This document shows, piece after piece, positions 26,236 through 34,089 of a stretch of DNA of 64,000 nucleotides (positions are counted from its first letter, which is position 1; each line of letters begins with the position of its first letter). The notes under the pieces were generated by a model. That model worked only from the letters and a program-made list of their open reading frames with translations. It was not told the DNA's origin and ran no database searches. The position numbers and the translations under genes are program-made. The stretch comes from Allosediminivita pacifica (GTDB taxonomy: Bacteria > Pseudomonadota > Alphaproteobacteria > Rhodobacterales > Rhodobacteraceae). The stretch lies in NCBI RefSeq assembly GCF_003054175.1, contig NZ_QBKN01000001.1:1-64000 (forward strand). The letters are read 5' to 3'.

Positions 26236-26641
26236 AAACCGTGCGGGGTGATTAAGGGGATGGCCGCGGGGCGTCAAGCGAGAATTTCCCGCTTTTTTCA
26301 CCTGTCTCGGGGGACGGTGCGGCAACCGTGGAATCGGCCATCGCCGGTCTCCTCGGCACGCCGAAAAACGCCACAGTTTCACACTGTCACCGGTCCCGCT
26401 GGCGCGGGGGGTAACAGAATCTTAAGTTGCCTCTGCAACCCGTGGTGGTGTCTCTGGCGCACGAGGCGTGAACGGCGGATTGCTCCGTGGCAGGCGCCGT
26501 GGGCGGGGCCATGGTCCCGGCGGCCGGCGGTTACTCAGATCCGCAACAGGTCAGCGTTTTAAGGCCAAATCCGGGCGCGAAACCGTTGTTTTCGGCGGGC
26601 CGGACTGATACCCGCACCCATTAAAACCGAGGACCCCGACG
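26236..26641. other. intergenic region without recognised gene
   Basis: About 400 bases between the tRNA (minus strand) and the Nudix gene (plus strand). The part next to the tRNA should hold the tRNA promoter. The rest has several GC-rich short inverted repeats but no open frame with family-like content and no T-tract terminator that I can defend. Confidence 0.5.
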
Positions 26642-27118
26642 TTGCGAAAGATCTGGTCAGACTACATAGCGCCCATCTTGCGGCGCCCCTCCCACTATCA
26701 GCTGGCCGCTCTGTGTTACCGACGTCACGAGGGCCGTCTCGAGATCCTGCTGATAACCTCGCGCGAAACCCGGCGCTGGGTCCTGCCCAAGGGCTGGCCC
26801 AAGAGCGGCTTCGACGCGGGCGGCACCGCGCTCGAGGAAGCCTGGGAAGAAGCGGGCGTGAAGCCGCGCGGCGGGGCGCCGCGCCGGGTCGGGCGCTACA
26901 GCTACCGCAAGCGGCTCAAGGGGGGGCTTCCGGTCCCGACCGACGTGGATGTCTTCGCGATCGAGATCGCGAAGCTCTACGATTCCTATCCAGAGGCAGG
27001 CCAGCGCGAGCGCCGCTGGGTGACACCGGCGGAAGCCTCCCAGATGGTGGACGAGCCCGATCTCAAGGCTCTGCTTGCCGATGCCGAGGCGCTGGTCACC
27101 GCGCCGGCCCGAAAATGA
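26642..27118 (+). CDS. Nudix hydrolase family protein
   Basis: This 158-residue protein starts at a TTG (26642) preceded by GAGGA. It has the Nudix fold strands (YQLAALCYRRHEGRLEILLI, RRWVLPKGWPKSG) and a Nudix box at about residues 52-74 that ends in ALEEAWEEAGV. The box departs from the G-x5-E-x7-REUxEExGU pattern: the first Glu is absent and the REU Arg is Glu, while the EExG core is kept. This variant is seen in alphaproteobacterial Nudix proteins of the diphosphoinositol-polyphosphate-phosphatase-like group, but the substrate is unknown. It lies 28 bases before the phosphate permease gene, so the two are probably co-transcribed. Confidence 0.85.
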   Translation: MRKIWSDYIAPILRRPSHYQLAALCYRRHEGRLEILLITSRETRRWVLPKGWPKSGFDAGGTALEEAWEEAGVKPRGGAPRRVGRYSYRKRLKGGLPVPTDVDVFAIEIAKLYDSYPEAGQRERRWVTPAEASQMVDEPDLKALLADAEALVTAPARK

Positions 27119-27146
27119 TCTGCGCGAAAGAACGACTGGGCAGCAA

Positions 27147-28628
27147 ATGAGCAATCAGGACGAGGCCTACGACTGGCCGACCCTCGACCGCGATCTCAAC
27201 CGGCTGTCACGGCTCGAGATCGCGACCATGTACGCCGCGCGCCCCCTGATCGGAGTCGGGCTTTCGCTGGTTTTCGTCGCGGTGGCTGCACTGGCGGCAG
27301 GGCTCATCGTCGGGCAGGCACCGGGTGGGCTCTTCGTCATCGTGGCGGCGGCCTTCGGCGCCTACATGGCGCTCAACATCGGTGCCAACGACGTGGCCAA
27401 CAACATGGGCCCGGCGGTGGGGGCGCGCGCCCTGTCGCTGGCCGGGGCCATCGCCATCGCGGCGGTCTTCGAAAGTGCCGGTGCGCTTCTCGCCGGGGGC
27501 GACGTGGTCGACACGATCTCCAAGGGGATCGTCGCGCCCGAAAGCCTTGCCGACGGGCATGTCTTCGTCACCGCCATGCTCGCCGCGCTGCTGTCGGCGG
27601 CGCTCTGGGTGAACCTCGCGACCTTCATCGGCGCGCCGGTCTCGACGACGCATTCCGTCGTCGGCGGCGTCATGGGGGCAGGGGTGGCCGCGGCCGGCCT
27701 CGGGGCGGTCAGCTGGCCCACCATGGGGGCCATCGCGGCAAGCTGGGTGATCTCGCCGGCGCTGGGCGGGGTCATCGCCGCGGCCATGCTGGCCTTCATC
27801 AAGTGGAAGATCATCTACGTCGAGGACAAGATCACCGCTGCCCGACGCTGGGTGCCGGTGCTGATCGGCGTCATGGCGTCGGCCTTCTCCGCCTATCTCG
27901 CGCTCAAGGGGCTCAAGCGCGTCCTCTACATCGACCTCGGCGCCGCGGTCCTGATCGGCATCGCCGTGGGTATCCTGGTCGGCGCGGTCTCTGTGCCGCT
28001 CATTCGCCGTCAGTCCGCCGGGCTCGAGAACCGCAACCGCTCGCTCAAGATCCTCTTCCGCATGCCGCTGGTGATCTCGGCGGCGCTGCTGTCCTTCGCC
28101 CACGGCGCCAACGACGTGGCCAATGCGGTCGGTCCGCTCGCTGCCATCGTCTACGCCCAGCAGACCGGTGGCGGCGCGGCCGAGGTCGCGATCCCGGTCT
28201 GGGTCATGGCCATCGGGGCCATCGGCATCTCGTTCGGGCTCGTGCTTTTCGGGCCCAAGCTGATCCAGATGGTCGGCAGCCAGATCACCAAGCTCAACCC
28301 CATGCGGGCCTATTGCGTGGCGCTCTCGGCGGCCGTGACGGTGATCGCGGCGTCTTGGCTGGGCCTGCCGGTCAGTTCCACCCATATCGCCGTGGGCGGG
28401 GTCTTCGGTGTGGGCTTCTTCCGGGAATGGCATGCCGAGCGCCGCGCACGCCGGCTCCAGCAGAACCGCCCGCCCGCCAAGCGCATCCCCGCCGAGGAAC
28501 GCAAGCGCCGCAAGCTCGTGCGCCGGTCGCACTTCCTGACCATCGCGGCGGCCTGGATCATCACCGTCCCGGCGGCTGCGGTGCTATCCGCGATCTGCTA
28601 CTACGCACTGTCGCTTCTGCCGGGCTGA
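27147..28628 (+). CDS. inorganic phosphate transporter, PiT family
   Basis: The 493-residue membrane protein has the duplicated PiT signature: GANDVANNMGPAVGARALS near residue 80 and HGANDVANAVGPLAAIV near residue 317, each with a later PVSTTHSVVGGV or PVSSTHIAVGGV repeat. About eleven membrane helices are separated by basic loops, and a long Arg/Lys-rich loop (RRARRLQQNRPPAKRIPAEE) comes before the last helix. It would import phosphate with a cation. The ATG at 27147 follows a weak GGGCAG ribosome site. Co-transcription with the Nudix gene links phosphate import to a phosphate-releasing hydrolase. Confidence 0.92.
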   Translation: MSNQDEAYDWPTLDRDLNRLSRLEIATMYAARPLIGVGLSLVFVAVAALAAGLIVGQAPGGLFVIVAAAFGAYMALNIGANDVANNMGPAVGARALSLAGAIAIAAVFESAGALLAGGDVVDTISKGIVAPESLADGHVFVTAMLAALLSAALWVNLATFIGAPVSTTHSVVGGVMGAGVAAAGLGAVSWPTMGAIAASWVISPALGGVIAAAMLAFIKWKIIYVEDKITAARRWVPVLIGVMASAFSAYLALKGLKRVLYIDLGAAVLIGIAVGILVGAVSVPLIRRQSAGLENRNRSLKILFRMPLVISAALLSFAHGANDVANAVGPLAAIVYAQQTGGGAAEVAIPVWVMAIGAIGISFGLVLFGPKLIQMVGSQITKLNPMRAYCVALSAAVTVIAASWLGLPVSSTHIAVGGVFGVGFFREWHAERRARRLQQNRPPAKRIPAEERKRRKLVRRSHFLTIAAAWIITVPAAAVLSAICYYALSLLPG

Positions 28629-28643
28629 GAGGGGCCTGACCGC

Positions 28644-28727
28644 GGGACATTCCTAACGGTTGGTTAATCCCACCTATTTAAGTCATTGATTTATATAAGG
28701 CGTCCGGATGTCCCGGCCCGGGACATC
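28644..28727 (+). repeat. inverted-pair intergenic element, copy 1 (TGTCCCGG-CCGGGACA palindrome)
   Basis: This element shares blocks in the same order with a second copy at 31716-31805 on the other strand: GGGACA, TCCTAA, GGTTAAT, CATTGATTTATA and a terminal palindrome. Here the palindrome GATGTCCCGG / CCGGGACATC (28707-28716 and 28718-28727, one base between) has perfect 10-base arms. It lies between the convergent stops of the phosphate permease and the CpaE-like gene. Confidence 0.75.
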
Positions 28728-28731
28728 CCCG

Positions 28732-29157
28732 TCAGGCGGTTTCGCGGGACACCCGCCCGAGCCGCTCTGCCGCGGCCTCCAGCGCTCCCTCGGCCAGCGG
28801 GTAGGCCAGGCATTCCCCGGCCCCGGCCCGCCCGAGCCGCCCCAGGGTGGCCGGCGTCACGTCTTCGGCCACGGTGACCACAGGAACACCTGCCGCCCGC
28901 GCGGCCGCCAACACCTCTTCAAGCTGGTCCACCTCGTCCTCGTCGAAGGCATCGATCACCAGGACGATGAAATCGAGCGCTTTGGATGCGTCCTCGGCCA
29001 GAAAGCAAACGCCCTCCTCGAACCCCAGGTCGCCCCAGGCGTCGCCGAGCAGGCTTTCCATGTCCTCGATGAGCAGGTCGAAATTCTGGACATCACGGCT
29101 GATCGTGCAGGCCCTCAGTGCCACCTCGCCGTCTCCCTCACTCCCGTTGTCAGCCAT
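28732..29157 (-). CDS. stand-alone CpaE/TadZ-type receiver-like domain protein
   Basis: The 141-residue product matches only the N-terminal receiver-like part of Tad-pilus protein CpaE/TadZ as known in Rhodobacterales: CTISRDVQNFDLLIEDMESL, then DFIVLVIDAFDEDEVDQLEE and VVTVAEDVTPATLGRLGRAG. The MinD-like ATPase domain that normally follows is absent; the frame stops just at the palindrome of the 28.6-kb repeat. It has a good ribosome site (GAGGA) and starts 46 bases after a pilin-like gene. It may be a truncated tad remnant or a free-standing regulator. I cannot decide which from this sequence. Confidence 0.7.
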   Translation of the reverse strand: MADNGSEGDGEVALRACTISRDVQNFDLLIEDMESLLGDAWGDLGFEEGVCFLAEDASKALDFIVLVIDAFDEDEVDQLEEVLAAARAAGVPVVTVAEDVTPATLGRLGRAGAGECLAYPLAEGALEAAAERLGRVSRETA

Positions 29158-29202
29158 TGTCCGAAATCCTCGATGCCGACAAACAGATGCGCTGTCGGGG
29201 CC

Positions 29203-29385
29203 TCAGTTTTCTGGAACGCTCCCGGCCTCGGCTGCCAGAGAGGTCAGGTCAAACAGTGGCGCGGCGTCGTTTTGAAACGTCGAATGCCCCGCGACGAGAA
29301 GCCCGACAATGGCGGCGGTCAGGACCACCCAGTCCACGGACATGGCGCTCTCACTGGAGCCACGAAAGAAGTTGAGAAATTTCAT
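29203..29385 (-). CDS. small Flp-pilin-like membrane protein
   Basis: This 60-residue protein has a basic start (MKFLNFFRG) and one hydrophobic helix in SVDWVVLTAAIVGLLVAGHS. The VDWVVLTAAIVGL string is typical of the short Flp/TadE-type pilin-like proteins of Rhodobacterales. The ATG at 29385 has a weak GAGA ribosome site. It is directly upstream of, and on the same strand as, the CpaE-receiver-like gene. The pair looks like a minimal tad-related unit. No prepilin peptidase or TadA gene is nearby. Confidence 0.65.
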   Translation of the reverse strand: MKFLNFFRGSSESAMSVDWVVLTAAIVGLLVAGHSTFQNDAAPLFDLTSLAAEAGSVPEN

Positions 29386-29994
29386 GTCGGTCTCTGTCTT
29401 CTGCCTCGGATGTCTTTCTCGAACCTTTTGATCACCCGCACATCATGCGGAATGATCCCCCCACCCCTTCAACGGCCAATTGCAGAATGCTTACGCACGA
29501 CAGCGCGGCGCGCGGTAGAACGCATGCGCGGTGAATACAATCTTGTCAGGCCAAAATCGACCGTTTTTTCGCTTTCACCTAGCCGGGTTGACGTATGAAT
29601 TGTGCCAAGTTGCGACCTTTTGTTCCCTAATGCGAGGCAATAAAGGTGTCTTGCTTCCTACGTACATAAATCACGAAGGTTAATGAATTGATGCTCCGTC
29701 TCGGCGTCACTGATGGTCGGTACACTGCCGGGAAGAAGCAATCGGGGTTCGCGGTTAGATGGCTAAGATTTGAGACAAGCCCAACTAATACCGGTAGACT
29801 TTAGTCGCCGCATCTTCCAAGACTGTTGCCTGCATCTCCTTGGCGAAAACTCCGCGAAGGGCGTGTTTCGACGCATGTCGTTTGCGAGCAATGGGCAAAG
29901 GGTTTGATTTCTCCCACAATCGGGAAACAAAATATGGTAGATCCGTACCCGATAGGGACGTTTGGCCCGTTGATACAGACGAAGAGGGGCGGAG
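29386..29994. other. lower-GC intergenic region
   Basis: About 600 bases with clearly lower GC than the surroundings. Open frames here are short and lack family-like features. The left part should contain the promoter of the pilin-like gene (minus strand). The right part should hold the promoter of the small gene at 30001. I see no tRNA, hairpin terminator or repeat in it. It may be decayed coding DNA. Confidence 0.5.
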
Positions 29995-30000
29995 ATGGCA

Positions 30001-30228
30001 ATGCAGACGCAGCTCGAATGGGTCGGGCCAGTGCTGGAAGATCTTCGCAGATTTCTTGAGCAGGCGGACCAGGGCGAGATCGCCAGCGATATCCAGGATA
30101 TTCTGGATCGGTACGCCGACAGACTGCAGACCGAGAGACACGATCTCCGGCGGCAGAGCGCCCTCGCCACGTCCAGGCTTCCCGACAACGCCGTGCCTTT
30201 CCCGCTGCATCGCCGCAGTCGCGGATGA
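30001..30228 (+). CDS. small hypothetical helical protein
   Basis: The 75-residue product (MQTQLEWVGPVLEDLRRFLE at its start) is acidic and predicted to be helical through about residue 45, then becomes basic and Pro-rich. The GGGGCGGAG just upstream is well spaced for the ATG at 30001; an ATG two codons earlier lies too close. Codon third positions are GC-rich as in real genes here. It is convergent with the dehydrogenase gene at 30235, with 6 bases between stops. I do not recognise its family. Confidence 0.5.
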   Translation: MQTQLEWVGPVLEDLRRFLEQADQGEIASDIQDILDRYADRLQTERHDLRRQSALATSRLPDNAVPFPLHRRSRG

Positions 30229-30234
30229 CGTACG

Positions 30235-31653
30235 TCAGCGTGCCCGGAGGACGGCGCCCGGGTTGAGGATACCCATCGGGTCCAGCGCCGACTTGACCGC
30301 GCGCATGGCAGCGATTTTGGTTGGATCGGCATACGTCTCGAGATCGCCTACCTTGAGACGCCCCACACCATGCTCTGCGCTGACCGATCCGCCGAGACTG
30401 TGGACGATATCGTGCACGCAGGATTTGATCGCCTCGCGGTTTCCGGCGTGATCGTCGCGGCTCTGACCGGCGGCGGGGAAGACATTGTAGTGGAGATTGC
30501 CGTCGCCGACGTGGCCGAAGCAGTTGACGCGGAAGGCGCCGATCTTTTCCAGGGCGGGGCCGGCTGTCGCGATGAATTCCGGGATCGTGCCGAGGGGGAC
30601 CGAGATGTCGTGGCTCGAGATGGCGCCGATCCGCCGGTTGGCCTCGGGGATGTGTTCGCGCAGCGTCCAGAAGTCCAGCGCCTGCTGGGCGCTCTGGGCG
30701 ATGAGACCGTCGCTGACGTGACCGGCCTCGAACCCCTCGGCAAAGAGCGTTTCCAGCGCTTCGGTCGGATCGAGGCCGCGGGCGAGGCCGAGCTCGATCA
30801 GGACGGACCACTCGGGCGGCGTGTCCCAGGGCTGGCGGATGTCTGGCAGCTTCTCTGACAGGAAGTCGAAGCCAGTGCGGTGCATCAGTTCGAAGGCGGA
30901 GATGCCCTCGGCAAGCTGGCTGCGGGCGAGGGAGAGGAGCTTCAGCGCGGCTTCGGGTGAGGGGACCGTCAGCAGGGCAGTGCCGGTTGCGGCAGGGCGG
31001 GGCGAGAGCTTGAGGCTCGCGGCGGTGATGATCCCAAGCGTGCCCTCCGAGCCGATGAGGAGGTGGCGCAGGTCGTAGCCGGTGTTGTCCTTCCTCAGTC
31101 GCGAGAGGCCGTTCCAGATGCTGCCGTCGGCCATGACCGCCTCCAGCCCGAGGGTGAGATCGCGGGCGTTGCCGTATCGGAGCGTGTTCACGCCGCCGGC
31201 GTTGGTGGCGAGCAGGCCGCCGATACGGGCGGAGCCCTCGGAGGCGAGGGAGAGGGGGAAGAGGCGGTCGGCCTCCTCGGCGGCGGCCTGAATGTCGGCG
31301 AGGATGGTGCCCGCACCGGCGATCAGGGCGTTTTCCTCGGGATAGATCTCGTGCACGCCGGCGAGGCGTTCGAGGGAGAGAAGCAGCGGGGCGGGGCCGT
31401 CCGGGGCGAGCTGGCCGCCGACGAGGCCGGTGCCGCCGCCATAGGGGACGATGGGGACCGAGGCCGCGTGGCAGGCGCGGACGATGGTCGCGACCTGGTC
31501 GGTCGTCCGTGGCAGGGCGAGCCATTGCGAGGCGCCTTTCCAACGGCCGCGGGGTTCCTCGAGGTGACGCGGCTCGGGGCGCCGCAACGTGCCCTCGGGC
31601 AGCTCGGGGCGGAGGGTCTCGGCGAAGCGGTCGTCGGCGGGATTGAGGCTCAT
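30235..31653 (-). CDS. FAD-binding D-2-hydroxyacid dehydrogenase (D-lactate/D-2-hydroxyglutarate dehydrogenase-like)
   Basis: This 472-residue flavoenzyme has an FAD-binding type 4 (vanillyl-alcohol-oxidase-like) N-terminal domain: VPIVPYGGGTGLVGGQLAPD, IGGLLATNAGGVNTLRYGN and HLLIGSEGTLGIITAASL. The C-terminal domain carries the metal/substrate motif GHVGDGNLHYNVF and VSAEHGVGRLKVGDLE. Such proteins oxidise D-lactate, glycolate or D-2-hydroxyglutarate to keto acids. The layout and length are closest to the D2HGDH/DLD group; the exact substrate is open. The upstream region carries the second copy of the inverted-pair repeat, so this element may sit in its promoter. Confidence 0.9.
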   Translation of the reverse strand: MSLNPADDRFAETLRPELPEGTLRRPEPRHLEEPRGRWKGASQWLALPRTTDQVATIVRACHAASVPIVPYGGGTGLVGGQLAPDGPAPLLLSLERLAGVHEIYPEENALIAGAGTILADIQAAAEEADRLFPLSLASEGSARIGGLLATNAGGVNTLRYGNARDLTLGLEAVMADGSIWNGLSRLRKDNTGYDLRHLLIGSEGTLGIITAASLKLSPRPAATGTALLTVPSPEAALKLLSLARSQLAEGISAFELMHRTGFDFLSEKLPDIRQPWDTPPEWSVLIELGLARGLDPTEALETLFAEGFEAGHVSDGLIAQSAQQALDFWTLREHIPEANRRIGAISSHDISVPLGTIPEFIATAGPALEKIGAFRVNCFGHVGDGNLHYNVFPAAGQSRDDHAGNREAIKSCVHDIVHSLGGSVSAEHGVGRLKVGDLETYADPTKIAAMRAVKSALDPMGILNPGAVLRAR

Positions 31654-31715
31654 GCCCCGGTTATAAGCCCCTGCCGGGCGCTGCCAAGGGGTGGCTTTAG
31701 GCGGGAAGGCTCAGG

Positions 31716-31805
31716 TGTCCCGGGCCGGGACATCTTTTCGGACATTATAAATCAATGGGTTAGATACATCGATTAACCAGCTCTTAGGACTGTCCCGTGG
31801 GACAG
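31716..31805 (-). repeat. inverted-pair intergenic element, copy 2
   Basis: Read on the minus strand, this copy has CTGTCCC-AC-GGGACAG (31790-31805), TCCTAA, GGTTAAT, CATTGATTTATA and the palindrome TGTCCCGG-C-CCGGGACA (31716-31732). Order and spacing are like copy 1 at 28644-28727, in opposite orientation. It lies between the EamA gene (stop at 31812) and the dehydrogenase gene (start at 31653), both on the minus strand, so it could act as a terminator, an operator or both. Confidence 0.75.
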
Positions 31806-31811
31806 GTCGGT

Positions 31812-32693
31812 TCAGGCCTCCCGTTTGCGGGTCGGCCAGACCTCGAGAATGCCGGCCGCCAGGACCAGGGCCCCGCCCGCGATCTCGAGCCCCGAGAGGT
31901 GTTCGCCTGCCAGCAGGGCGGCCGAGAGGGCGCCCACGAGAACTTCGGTCATCAGCAGGATGCCGACGCGGGCGGGCTCCAGCCGGAGCGTCGCCCACAT
32001 GAGCGCGGCGATGGAGAGCCCCCACCAGAGCGCGCCGGTCGCTAGCGCCACCGCCCCGGCCCGCAGGTCGCCGAACCCCGAAGGCAGCGGTGCGAGCACC
32101 GGGGCGAGGACCAGCGCCGTCAGCGCGGCTCCGGCGGCGAAGACAAAGGCCGAGGGGCCGGGGGCGAGGGTGGAGGTGGTGCGCATCCCTGTGGTGCCGA
32201 TGGACCAGAGGAGGCCCGCCACCAGAGCCATCCATTCCCCGATGCCCTGAGGCCGCGGAAGGGTGCCGTCGGCGCCGAGCATGATGCCGAGGCCCGCGAG
32301 CCCCAGAAGAATCGCAGCGATGCGCAGAGGCGTTGCGGACCAGCCCATGACGTAGCGCCCGATCAGGGTGCTCCAGACCGGGGTCAGGAAGTAGAGCAGA
32401 ATGACGATTGCCACCCGCCCGTAGACGAGGCTCATGGAATAGAGCGCGAAGGCGGCACCGCCGGTGGCGATGGCGAGCAGCGCGGGCAGGGGCGTCACCG
32501 CAAGATCGCGGCGTCGAGCCACGGCGAAGGGCGCGAGCAGGAGCGTCGCCGCGAAGGTGATGGCGACCGTGCCCCAGGCGCCGGGCAGCCCCAGCGTGTC
32601 GAGCGCCCGCACCGGCAGCCAGTAGAGCCCCCAGAGCACGCCGGTCGCGGCGACGATCATCGTGGCGATGGAGATGCTGCGCTGCGTCGTCAT
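31812..32693 (-). CDS. EamA/DMT family transporter
   Basis: The 293-residue membrane protein has about ten predicted helices in two EamA-type repeats (GVLWGLYWLPVRALDTLGLP and GLLWSIGTTGMRTTSTLAP). The second repeat ends with ILLMTEVLVGALSAALLAGE, the usual conserved helix start of drug/metabolite exporters. It probably exports or imports a small metabolite. The substrate is unknown. Confidence 0.88.
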   Translation of the reverse strand: MTTQRSISIATMIVAATGVLWGLYWLPVRALDTLGLPGAWGTVAITFAATLLLAPFAVARRRDLAVTPLPALLAIATGGAAFALYSMSLVYGRVAIVILLYFLTPVWSTLIGRYVMGWSATPLRIAAILLGLAGLGIMLGADGTLPRPQGIGEWMALVAGLLWSIGTTGMRTTSTLAPGPSAFVFAAGAALTALVLAPVLAPLPSGFGDLRAGAVALATGALWWGLSIAALMWATLRLEPARVGILLMTEVLVGALSAALLAGEHLSGLEIAGGALVLAAGILEVWPTRKREA

Positions 32694-32746
32694 GCAGATC
32701 AGGTAGGCGTGGGTCTGGAGGTGGCAACGATTGAGAGCGGTGAGTT

Positions 32747-32803
32747 GGGGGCTCTGCCCCCGGCCCTGCGGGCCTCCCTCGCGATACGTGGACCAACAAG
32801 AAG
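32747..32803 (+). repeat. GC-rich hairpin intergenic repeat, copy A
   Basis: This has the pattern GGGGGCTCTGCCCCC, a second small hairpin GGCCCTGCGGGCC, then CTCCC, a short variable stretch and a purine-rich AACAAGAAG end. The same layout is seen at 32853, 33994 and, inverted, at 60914. It lies in the gap between the EamA gene (start at 32693) and the prephenate dehydrogenase gene (stop at 33021), which otherwise holds no gene. Confidence 0.7.
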
Positions 32804-32852
32804 CCCCGGTCGGGCACCGCGCCTGGAGGTTGCGTCTGCGGCGGTTCGGGCA

Positions 32853-32909
32853 GGGGGCGCTGCCCCCGTCCCTTCGGGACTCCCCCGGAGTACTTTGGCC
32901 AAGAAGAAG
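32853..32909 (+). repeat. GC-rich hairpin intergenic repeat, copy B
   Basis: GGGGGCGCTGCCCCC, then GTCCCTTCGGGAC, CTCCCCCGGAGTACTTTGGCC-type sequence and AAGAAGAAG. It is in the same orientation as copy A, about 50 bases downstream of it, so the two form a near-tandem pair. Confidence 0.7.
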
Positions 32910-33020
32910 GCTGCGGCTTTGTTCCGGTGGCCGGGCGTCGCGTTCTGCCCCCGCAGTTTGCGGTAGCGGGGACGGGCGGGATGCATTTGTCCCGGCGCTG
33001 TCGCTTCCGGGGGTTGCGTG

Positions 33021-33770
33021 TCAGTCGCCGCTTGTCAGGGCGGTTTCGCCGAGGGCTTTGAGCTTTTGTGTGAAGTCGCGGGCGAGCGGCAGGACGTGGG
33101 GATTCTGCCGGGTGACGGCTTCGAAGACCTCGGGCGCGTCGCCCGCGACCATGGCCAGCGCGTCGCTCATCAGCGCGAAGCTGCGGGTCCGGATCCGCGG
33201 CTGGTCGCCCAGCATGGAGAAGGCGCGCGCCAGCAGATGCGTCAGGCCCTGCGTCACGGCGGCCTGTCGGTCGTGCTCGGTCGGCGTGGTGACGATGACC
33301 TGCAGCCCGAGGCCCCGGCGCAGAAGGGCGCCGAGCCGGCGCCAGCGCTTGCCGCGGACCGGGCAGAGCACCAGCTGCTGGCCCCGCAGGTCCTTGCCCG
33401 CGCTGTTGGGGCCGAACATCGGGTGGGTGGCGAGCACCTCGACATGCTTGGGGAGCAACTCGCGCATGAGACGCGCGGGCGCCTCCTTGATGGAGCAGGT
33501 GTCGGCGACGATCTGCCCCGGGCGCAGGTGCGGGGCGATCTGCGCGAGGCAGGTCCCGAGCGCGGGCAGCGGGACGGCGAGCACGACGATGTCGGCGGTG
33601 AGGGCAGAGGGATCGGTCAGCACATCGAGGCCGCGGGCGCGGGCGGCGTCGCGGGCCGTGGGGTCCGCGTCGAGGATCGTGAGGGAGGCGTGGGGCGCAA
33701 GATGGTGCGCCAGCAGGCGGCCGAAGGCGCCGAAGCCGATGATGGTGAGGGAGGGGCGGGTGTCGGTCAT
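33021..33770 (-). CDS. prephenate/arogenate dehydrogenase
   Basis: This 249-residue protein has the NAD(P)-binding loop LTIIGFGAFGRLLAHHLAP at residues 8-26 and the tyrosine-branch signature DTCSIKEAPARLM plus THPMFGPNSAGKDLRGQQ. It would decarboxylate prephenate or arogenate in tyrosine synthesis. It is shorter than TyrA enzymes fused to chorismate mutase and resembles plant/cyanobacterial-type single-domain enzymes. It stands alone between repeat-rich intergenic regions. Confidence 0.88.
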   Translation of the reverse strand: MTDTRPSLTIIGFGAFGRLLAHHLAPHASLTILDADPTARDAARARGLDVLTDPSALTADIVVLAVPLPALGTCLAQIAPHLRPGQIVADTCSIKEAPARLMRELLPKHVEVLATHPMFGPNSAGKDLRGQQLVLCPVRGKRWRRLGALLRRGLGLQVIVTTPTEHDRQAAVTQGLTHLLARAFSMLGDQPRIRTRSFALMSDALAMVAGDAPEVFEAVTRQNPHVLPLARDFTQKLKALGETALTSGD

Positions 33771-33993
33771 GGTCCTGGGTCCGGGAAGGAAGGGGCGCCA
33801 GGGGGCATGATCGGGGTCTGCGGGCCGCTGGCAGGAGATGCAGCGGCAGACACGTGGTGAGGCTCCGCTACCTAGGGCAGCGGGTAATAGGAACTCGTGA
33901 AGAGGGGCGTCCTGCGTGTCATGCGCCTGTTTTGCGCAGATTTGCGGGGCCGGGTCAACTGGCCTGTGCAGGGGGCCTTGCTGGCGGTGGCAT

Positions 33994-34050
33994 GGGGGCT
34001 CTGCCCCCGGCCCTGCGGGCCTCCCCCGAGGTATTTCGGGCGAGAAGAAG
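33994..34050 (+). repeat. GC-rich hairpin intergenic repeat, copy C
   Basis: GGGGGCTCTGCCCCC, GGCCCTGCGGGCC, CTCCCCCGAGGTATTTCGGG and CGAGAAGAAG. The first 28 bases are identical to copy A. It lies in the 320-base gap between the prephenate dehydrogenase start (33770) and the MBL-fold gene stop (34090). The gap holds no other feature I can name. Confidence 0.7.
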
Positions 34051-34089
34051 GGCGGGGCCGGGAGAGAGGCCCCCTGTCCCGCGGTGGGC

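Noticed and set aside
26371-26392. CACAGTTTCACACTGTCACC as a possible Pho box before the Nudix/phosphate permease genes
   Set aside because: Only one half fits CTGTCAC; the second 7-base repeat at 11-base spacing is too weak.
28707-28727. Palindrome as a simple Rho-independent terminator for the phosphate permease gene
   Set aside because: No T-tract follows on either strand, and the element is repeated at 31.7 kb in a different gene context.
29785-30210. Minus-strand frame ending in AKEMQATVLEDAATKVYRY, which looks protein-like at its end
   Set aside because: Only the last ~30 residues look natural; the rest overlaps the plus-strand small gene in a shadow frame. A decayed gene end is possible but cannot be supported.
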